Shown piece by piece: positions 6,254-10,106 of a DNA stretch of 10,106 nucleotides. The DNA is from an uncultured Alphaproteobacteria bacterium (lineage in GTDB: Bacteria; Pseudomonadota; Alphaproteobacteria; RF32; CAG-239), in NCBI GenBank assembly GCA_944391355.1, contig CALXTG010000007.1, positions 1 to 10,106 on the forward strand, read 5' to 3'. The position numbers were made by a program, and so were the translations under genes. Position 1 is the first letter of the stretch; every line of letters begins with the position of its first letter. Below the pieces are notes generated by a model, which was given only the letters and a program-made list of their open reading frames with translations, did not search any database and was not told the DNA's origin.

Positions 6254-7152
6254 TCGGTAATACCGTAATGCCCGTTGACCAGCACAATCAGCAGCACCAG
6301 AAAGAAAATCATCGCAAACCCGGCCTTGACCGAAACATTATCGGGGACTTTGTTATAACGGTTGAGAGCAAAAACAAATATCGGCGCGGTTAAAACCAAT
6401 GCGACGACATAACCGGGATTCGGCGCCACCCGCATGGCCAAAGTCTTGGCGGTAATCAGGGCGGCGCTGAAACTGACAATATAAACCCCGGCCTCAACCA
6501 CTTTTTTATTAAATACTTCCTTAAAAAAGCCGACAAAACCGGGTTTCTGATGCTTAATATAAAAAATCGTATTATAAAGCCCGCTGACCGCGGTCGCCAC
6601 CACCAGATAATAAACGATTGAAACCCAGACATTGGAATTAAACATGGCAATTTCCTTGGTCGCAATGCTCATTCCCGCCAATGCCAAAATCGCCGGCACC
6701 ATATAATTTATCACCGCCCGGGTCACCGTGCTTCTGATCATATACCAATAGCTGACCGTAAAACCGAACAAAATCAAAATAATCGTAATAAAAGCCGTTC
6801 CGTCGGCCAGCAGCTGATCAAAAAGACGCGGCGTCATCGCCCACCACAAAATACTGGTTACCAGCGCCGTCAGAGCCATCACCCGCGAAGTCGGCCCGGC
6901 GCCGAAATCGGCCGAGGCAAAAAACAAATGCGAGTCATAAATCCCGATCAGCCAACCTTGAAAAATCAGCAAAGCCCAGATATAAGCATTGGTCTGTAAC
7001 GGAATAAAAAACATAAACGGCAGAAAGCACAACGAAATTCCGAAACCGCGCCAAATTCCCAAAATATAGCCGTTTAACTTATACTGCTGGTTTACCAGCG
7101 TATAAAGAGCCGTAAAAAAACCGTAAATCAGACCGTTAATAACCCAGAGCAT
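6250..7152 (-). CDS. DMT/EamA-like integral membrane permease, ten predicted TM segments
   Basis: A 300-residue, very hydrophobic protein. By eye, ten membrane spans lie at about 1-20, 28-50, 55-76, 86-104, 116-136, 140-160, 169-192, 215-236, 243-262 and 273-294. This is the ten-helix layout of the drug/metabolite transporter (EamA) superfamily, whose members export or import small metabolites; the N-terminal NGLIYGFFTALYTLVN and GIWRGFGISL segments fit that fold. I cannot name the substrate. ATG at 7152 (complement) is preceded by AAGGGAAAG at 7157-7165 on the same strand, good spacing for a start. The gene converges with hemW and its TAA (complement 6250-6252) overlaps the hemW TAG (6251-6253); no terminator fits between them. 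It is divergent from the leucine-rich-repeat gene across a 144-bp spacer. Membrane-protein status is sure; family is likely. Confidence 0.85.
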   Translation of the reverse strand: MLWVINGLIYGFFTALYTLVNQQYKLNGYILGIWRGFGISLCFLPFMFFIPLQTNAYIWALLIFQGWLIGIYDSHLFFASADFGAGPTSRVMALTALVTSILWWAMTPRLFDQLLADGTAFITIILILFGFTVSYWYMIRSTVTRAVINYMVPAILALAGMSIATKEIAMFNSNVWVSIVYYLVVATAVSGLYNTIFYIKHQKPGFVGFFKEVFNKKVVEAGVYIVSFSAALITAKTLAMRVAPNPGYVVALVLTAPIFVFALNRYNKVPDNVSVKAGFAMIFFLVLLIVLVNGHYGITD

Positions 7153-7232
7153 TTATCTTTCCCTTAAAAAAACCTGTCCTCAATATAATCATAGGTTCTA
7201 AAATTTAAAGTCTGCCTGCCCGACTCTTTTAT

Positions 7233-7261
7233 TTGCCTTTACGACGAATTTACGCTATACT
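7233..7261 (+). promoter_or_regulatory. Sigma70-type promoter for the leucine-rich-repeat gene
   Basis: TTGCCT (7233-7238) and TATACT (7256-7261) are separated by 17 bp, placing transcription start near 7268, about 30 nt before the ATG at 7297. GGAAAG at 7283-7288 is the ribosome binding site, 8 nt before the ATG. Matches to consensus are 4/6 and 5/6. The rest of the 144-bp divergent spacer (7153-7232) is AT-rich; no convincing promoter for the minus-strand permease stands out. Confidence 0.65.
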
Positions 7262-7296
7262 GAAAGAGAATAATATCATTATGGAAAGTCAAGAAC

Positions 7297-7992
7297 ATGA
7301 CCTTATTACAGAGTGAAGGACTCATATCCATGCTGGCTTCCGTCCTGAAAAAAGAGGAAGCTGACTTCTCGGCCGAAGACTTTAAGCTGATTAAAGACAT
7401 CGCGCTGAGCACCGTTGATTTTAATCGTAATTTTACCGCCGTTTTTCTCGAAGATTTATGCCATTTTCCCGAATTGGAAAGCTTATCGCTCAGCAAAGTT
7501 GTCATTGATGACGAAGGCTGGGAAATTATCTGCCGCTGCCGCCATCTGCGCAGATTAAGCCTGTATGAATGCGACCTGGAAAATTTTAACGGCATTGACT
7601 GCCTGCGCGAACTGGAAAGGTTGGAACTTATCCGCACGCCCGTAACCGATTTTAAGCCGCTCGAAAAACTGCCGCTCCGAAAACTGCGTCTGATCGGCGC
7701 CAATCTGTCCGATCTTCGCTTCATTGACAAACTCGCGCATCTCGGCAGCCTGCGGATTATCAGCTCGCACATCGGCGACCGAAAACTTCCGGTTCATCTG
7801 GAACACTTTCACACTCTGGATCTCAGCGGAACAGACTTTGATGACTATCAACGGCTGACAACCGCTAAAATTCTGGAACGTCTGTATCTCAGCGAACGGC
7901 AAATCAACAAACTGAAACCGCTGCTGCTGGAGCTGCGCCGGCAATTTCCCTCACTGCAAATTTTCGACCAATACCAAACCAAACAGGCTTAA
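7297..7992 (+). CDS. Cytoplasmic leucine-rich-repeat protein of unknown function
   Basis: A 231-residue protein made mainly of leucine-rich repeats. After an N-terminal helical cap (about 1-55), repeat cores of the LxxLxL type occur in LESLSLSKVVI, LRRLSLYECDL, LERLELIRTPV, LRKLRLIGANL, LGSLRIISSHI, FHTLDLSGTDF and LERLYLSERQI, about seven units of roughly 20-25 residues, followed by a charged C-terminal helix. Such solenoids usually bind other proteins. There is no signal peptide, membrane segment, LPXTG motif or attached enzymatic domain, so it probably acts in the cytoplasm. ATG 7297 has GGAAAG at 7283-7288; an in-frame ATG at 7330 is a weaker alternative. It is probably monocistronic, with its own promoter, and is followed 95 bp later by a separate regulator gene. 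I do not recognise a specific family. Confidence 0.85.
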   Translation: MTLLQSEGLISMLASVLKKEEADFSAEDFKLIKDIALSTVDFNRNFTAVFLEDLCHFPELESLSLSKVVIDDEGWEIICRCRHLRRLSLYECDLENFNGIDCLRELERLELIRTPVTDFKPLEKLPLRKLRLIGANLSDLRFIDKLAHLGSLRIISSHIGDRKLPVHLEHFHTLDLSGTDFDDYQRLTTAKILERLYLSERQINKLKPLLLELRRQFPSLQIFDQYQTKQA

Positions 7993-8014
7993 CCGTAGTC
8001 AGACAATAATTAAA

Positions 8015-8046
8015 TTTACTAATGCCAATTAATATCCTAATATAGG
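8015..8046 (+). promoter_or_regulatory. Possible promoter and overlapping palindrome upstream of the XRE gene
   Basis: TTTACT (8015-8020) and TAATAT (8038-8043) are 17 bp apart, each 4/6 to the sigma70 consensus. CCTA-ATA-TAGG (8036-8046) is a short palindrome lying across the -10 element, a position suited to autorepression by the downstream HTH protein. Both are weak and the surrounding 7993-8087 spacer is AT-rich, so this is a suggestion only. Confidence 0.35.
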
Positions 8047-8087
8047 TTTAACAATAAATCCTCAAAGTTTAAAATAAGGGGCTTTTT

Positions 8088-8330
8088 ATGACTAAATCTA
8101 TTTTCAGCGACAGCTATATTTTATTTCGTAAGTTACTGTTGAATGAACGAAAAAAAGCCGGCCTGACACAGACCGAAGTCGGCAGCAGATTGGGAAAACC
8201 GCAGTCATATGTATATAAATATGAAAAAGGCGAAAGACGTCTTGACGTGATAGAATTTTTAGACATTGCAGATGCCATCGGCTTTAATCCCCATAACATA
8301 ATAGATAAAATCTACGACGGGGAAGAGTAA
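8088..8330 (+). CDS. Small XRE-family (Cro/C1-type) HTH transcriptional regulator
   Basis: An 80-residue single-domain DNA-binding protein. Residues about 12-72 form the five-helix HTH_3 fold: LFRKLLLNERKKAGLTQTEVGSRLG supplies helices 1-2, with the classic LTQ turn at 26-28. KPQSYVYKYEKGERR contains the recognition helix around 38-46 and the conserved YEKGER, and LDVIEFLDIADAIGFNP closes the domain. It has no extra effector or peptidase domain. ATG 8088 follows AAGGGG (8076-8081) with 6-nt spacing, a strong site. No toxin, integrase or phage gene adjoins it, so it is a solitary regulator; it could be a remnant of an accessory cassette. Target operators are unknown, though a palindrome in its own putative promoter hints at autoregulation. 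Confidence 0.92.
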   Translation: MTKSIFSDSYILFRKLLLNERKKAGLTQTEVGSRLGKPQSYVYKYEKGERRLDVIEFLDIADAIGFNPHNIIDKIYDGEE

Positions 8331-8409
8331 ACGGTCAAATCCGTATTCGCAGACAAATATCAGATCCGGATAATTAAATTCATTTCCGTTCTTAGGCTTA
8401 ACCGCTTTC

Positions 8410-8450
8410 AAAAACAAAAGCCGCCCTGCAATCTGCAAAAGCGGCCTTTG
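8410..8450 (-). terminator. Rho-independent terminator of trxA
   Basis: Read on the minus strand, GCCGC (complement of 8441-8445) pairs with GCGGC (complement of 8420-8424) around a 16-nt loop, with flanking AAA/TTT pairs across a one-base bulge, and is followed by TTTTGTTTTT. It lies 20 nt after the trxA stop. The remaining spacer to the XRE gene (8331-8409) holds no feature I can support, and the plus-strand tail is too poor in T for a strong XRE terminator. Confidence 0.8.
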
Positions 8451-8469
8451 ACTTCAGACTAAAAACTTC

Positions 8470-8784
8470 CTAAGCGTTGGCATTAATCCAGGATTCCAAA
8501 GCCCCTTTGGAATTCAGGCCGACTTTAACGTCCAGCTGTTTGCCGTCTTTGAACAGGAACATGGTCGGAATACTGCGGATACCGTACTGAGCGGCGGTAT
8601 TCGGCGATTCATCGACATTCATTTTGCAAATTTTAACCTTATCGCTCATCTCTTTGGAAACTTCTTCCAGAACCGGGATTAACTGACGGCAGGGACCGCA
8701 CCATTCAGCCCAGAAATCGACCAAAACCAAACCTTTGGAATTCAAAACTTCAGCCTCAAACTGGCTGTCGGTAATTGCTTGCAT
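8470..8784 (-). CDS. trxA: Thioredoxin 1
   Basis: A 104-residue cytoplasmic thioredoxin that reduces protein disulfides using electrons from thioredoxin reductase. The active site VDFWAEWCGPC has Cys29 and Cys32, the buried Asp23, and the cis-proline Pro73 in RSIPTMFLFKDG. The C-terminal GALESWINANA helix is typical. The ATG at 8784 (complement) is the start: AAAGGA (complement 8791-8796) sits 6 nt before it. A longer frame reaches a TTG at 8799, but that would put the ribosome binding site inside the gene and add only MKGTT. The gene lies downstream of addA on the same strand, 73 bp away, an order common in alphaproteobacteria, and has its own promoter in the gap plus a terminator. Confidence 0.97.
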   Translation of the reverse strand: MQAITDSQFEAEVLNSKGLVLVDFWAEWCGPCRQLIPVLEEVSKEMSDKVKICKMNVDESPNTAAQYGIRSIPTMFLFKDGKQLDVKVGLNSKGALESWINANA

Positions 8785-8819
8785 TGTTGTTCCTTTCAAA
8801 TAATAAACTCACTGTTTCT

Positions 8820-8848
8820 AATATAGAGATTAATAAAACAAAAATCAA
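8820..8848 (-). promoter_or_regulatory. Sigma70-type promoter for trxA
   Basis: On the minus strand, TTGATT (complement 8843-8848) and TATATT (complement 8820-8825) are separated by exactly 17 bp; transcription would start near 8813, about 30 nt before the trxA ATG. The spacer is strongly AT-rich compared with the flanking genes. It lets trxA be expressed apart from addA. Confidence 0.7.
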
Positions 8849-8857
8849 TAGAGCACA

Positions 8858-10106
8858 TTAAATAACTTCCATCAGTTTGGCCGTATCCGTCCACAGAATC
8901 AGCGGAATAATCTGGCGTCCCGGATAAATTTCGCCGACCAGCTGTTGATAAGCTTTCAGCTGCCGGACATAAGTTTCGGGAATCTCCGCCGCAGTTGCCG
9001 CCGCCGGACGATTGGTCTTAAAATCAACAATCAGCACCCGGTCTTTCTCCACCGCCAGACGGTCAATCTGCCCGGAAATAACCCGGTCGCCGAGCCGTCC
9101 CATAATCGGCACTTCGGCTTTTGAACCCGGACCGAAAATCACCCCGAACCGCTCATCATTCAACAGCCGCAAAACCTCTTCGGCAATTCTGTCGCGCCCG
9201 GCCTGTGTAAACTCGGGCAGATTTTTTTGCAGATAATCGCCGACCACCGCCGCCCGCTCCGCTTCGCTGACTTCCGGCAGGCATTGCAGCAGTTTATGAA
9301 TAACCAGCCCGCGGCGGTAAGAGCTTTGCCCCGCGGCGTCAATCGGCGAAGCGACTTCTTCTTCATCGTCATCAAGTTTGGAAGGCGCCAGCGGTTTCGA
9401 CAACAGGCTTTCTTCCGGTGCCGGCTGCGTCAGCCACGACATTTCTTTTTTCGGCAAAACAACCGTGTCGTCTTCTTTTTCCGCCTCGGCAGCCACTTGC
9501 TGCGAAACCTCGTAAACCACCCGTTCGTCATCCTGCGCCGTGCCCAAAGCGGCAAAATTACGGCGGCAGATATCATACCATGATTCTTCGCTCGGTTTCT
9601 GACTCTTACGATAACCGCAGATATACAGACGGTCTTCGGCACGGGTCAGCGCTACATAAAGCAGACGGCGATATTCCTCCAGCGACAGTTCTTTCTCCCG
9701 CTGTTTCACGGCTTTGCAGTTTTTCTCATAATATTCCGACCCCAGCGGATAATAAAGCAAATCATCAAACAGCATTCCCGGTTCGTTTTTCACCTGTTTG
9801 ACGCGCACCGTATCCGGCAGAATAACCACCGGCGCCTGCAGCCCTTTTGACCCGTGAACGGTCATAATCCGCACCGCGTCAATATCGCTTTGTTCCAACT
9901 CGCGTTTGATTTCGACCTCATCGCCTTTCATCCACTCGACAAAAGCCTGCAGCGACGGAATGTGCCCCTGTTCAAAAGCAAGCGTCAAATTGACAAATTC
10001 ATCGATTCCGTCTTCAGCCTCATAACCGAGCCGCGCCACCAGTTTTTTCCGCCCGCCCCGACGGCTGCGAATCTCGGCATAACGCCCAAACGGCCGCACA
10101 TCATCC
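8858..10106 (-). CDS. addA: Double-strand-break repair helicase-nuclease AddA, C-terminal part (5' end outside window)
   Basis: AddA is the UvrD-like helicase and nuclease subunit of AddAB, which resects DNA double-strand ends for RecA loading. About 416 C-terminal residues of a protein usually near 1150 are present; the frame is open to the right edge, so the GTG at 10099 is not the real start. Helicase motif V appears as VRIMTVHGSKGLQAPVVIL (around 9820-9880) and motif VI as LLYVALTRAEDRLYICGY (around 9620-9670). A variable acidic linker (around 9350-9480) follows. The RecB-type PD-(D/E)XK nuclease shows LVIHKLLQ, EVPIMGRLGDRVISGQIDRL (catalytic Asp region, around 9056-9120) and VDFKTNRP with the Asp and Lys at 9017-9025, then YVRQLKAYQ. 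All nuclease residues I can check look intact. The TAA is at complement 8858-8860, directly before the trxA promoter. Confidence 0.95.
   Translation of the reverse strand, partial: DDVRPFGRYAEIRSRRGGRKKLVARLGYEAEDGIDEFVNLTLAFEQGHIPSLQAFVEWMKGDEVEIKRELEQSDIDAVRIMTVHGSKGLQAPVVILPDTVRVKQVKNEPGMLFDDLLYYPLGSEYYEKNCKAVKQREKELSLEEYRRLLYVALTRAEDRLYICGYRKSQKPSEESWYDICRRNFAALGTAQDDERVVYEVSQQVAAEAEKEDDTVVLPKKEMSWLTQPAPEESLLSKPLAPSKLDDDEEEVASPIDAAGQSSYRRGLVIHKLLQCLPEVSEAERAAVVGDYLQKNLPEFTQAGRDRIAEEVLRLLNDERFGVIFGPGSKAEVPIMGRLGDRVISGQIDRLAVEKDRVLIVDFKTNRPAAATAAEIPETYVRQLKAYQQLVGEIYPGRQIIPLILWTDTAKLMEVI

Noticed and set aside
7985..8404. 11-bp direct repeat AGGCTTAACCG (7985-7995 and 8394-8404) bracketing the XRE gene, possibly attachment or target-site duplication
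   Set aside because: About a dozen 11-mer pairs are expected by chance in 10 kb, no integrase or transposase is present, and the copies are not at clear element ends.
8785..8799. Longer trxA start at TTG 8799
   Set aside because: It would make the AAAGGA ribosome binding site part of the coding sequence; ATG 8784 is correctly spaced and matches normal thioredoxin length.
9012..9801. Plus-strand open frames opposite addA
   Set aside because: They are shadows of the AddA coding region, with arginine- and proline-rich translations and no start signals.

Overview
This window looks like chromosomal DNA from an alphaproteobacterium. The evidence is the addA–trxA gene order on the minus strand, the two-gene hslV–hslU operon and the sequence character of the HemW and AddA proteins. 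GC content is moderate and gene spacing is tight. My guess is an uncultured, Rhodospirillales-like, possibly host-associated lineage, but species cannot be read from this sequence.

Layout. (1) Positions 2-724 hold the 3' end of comM/yifB, an AAA+ Mg-chelatase-like ATPase. It is followed 14 bp later by a large lipoprotein (739-2733) with a CsgG/FlgT-like N-terminal region and a C-terminal trypsin/HtrA-like fold in which all three catalytic positions are substituted. A strong intrinsic terminator closes this unit. (2) hslV and hslU (2845-4681) encode the HslVU (ClpQY) protease. A small GIY-YIG nuclease-family gene (4681-4965) starts on the last base of the hslU stop codon. (3) The hemW reading frame (4949-6253) overlaps the 3' end of the nuclease gene. 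It first runs through a palindromic dispersed-type repeat (5009-5089) and a second GC-rich palindromic block (about 5091-5153), and only then enters the conserved radical-SAM domain. (4) A ten-TM DMT/EamA-like permease (6250-7152, minus) converges on hemW so tightly that the stop codons overlap. (5) A cytoplasmic leucine-rich-repeat protein with its own sigma70-type promoter and a solitary XRE regulator form a small accessory patch (7297-8330). (6) On the minus strand, trxA (with its own promoter and terminator) lies downstream of the C-terminal half of addA, which runs off the right edge.

How the genes relate. Most are housekeeping: protein quality control (HslVU), redox (thioredoxin), heme insertion (HemW), double-strand-break repair (AddA) and DNA uptake or recombination (ComM). 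The accessory signals are concentrated at two places. One is the hslU–hemW junction, where a GIY-YIG gene and a REP-like double hairpin sit side by side and appear to have given hemW a repeat-derived N-terminal extension. The other is the pseudoprotease lipoprotein. These two are the points most worth follow-up. No gene-free stretch longer than 300 bases exists in the window.
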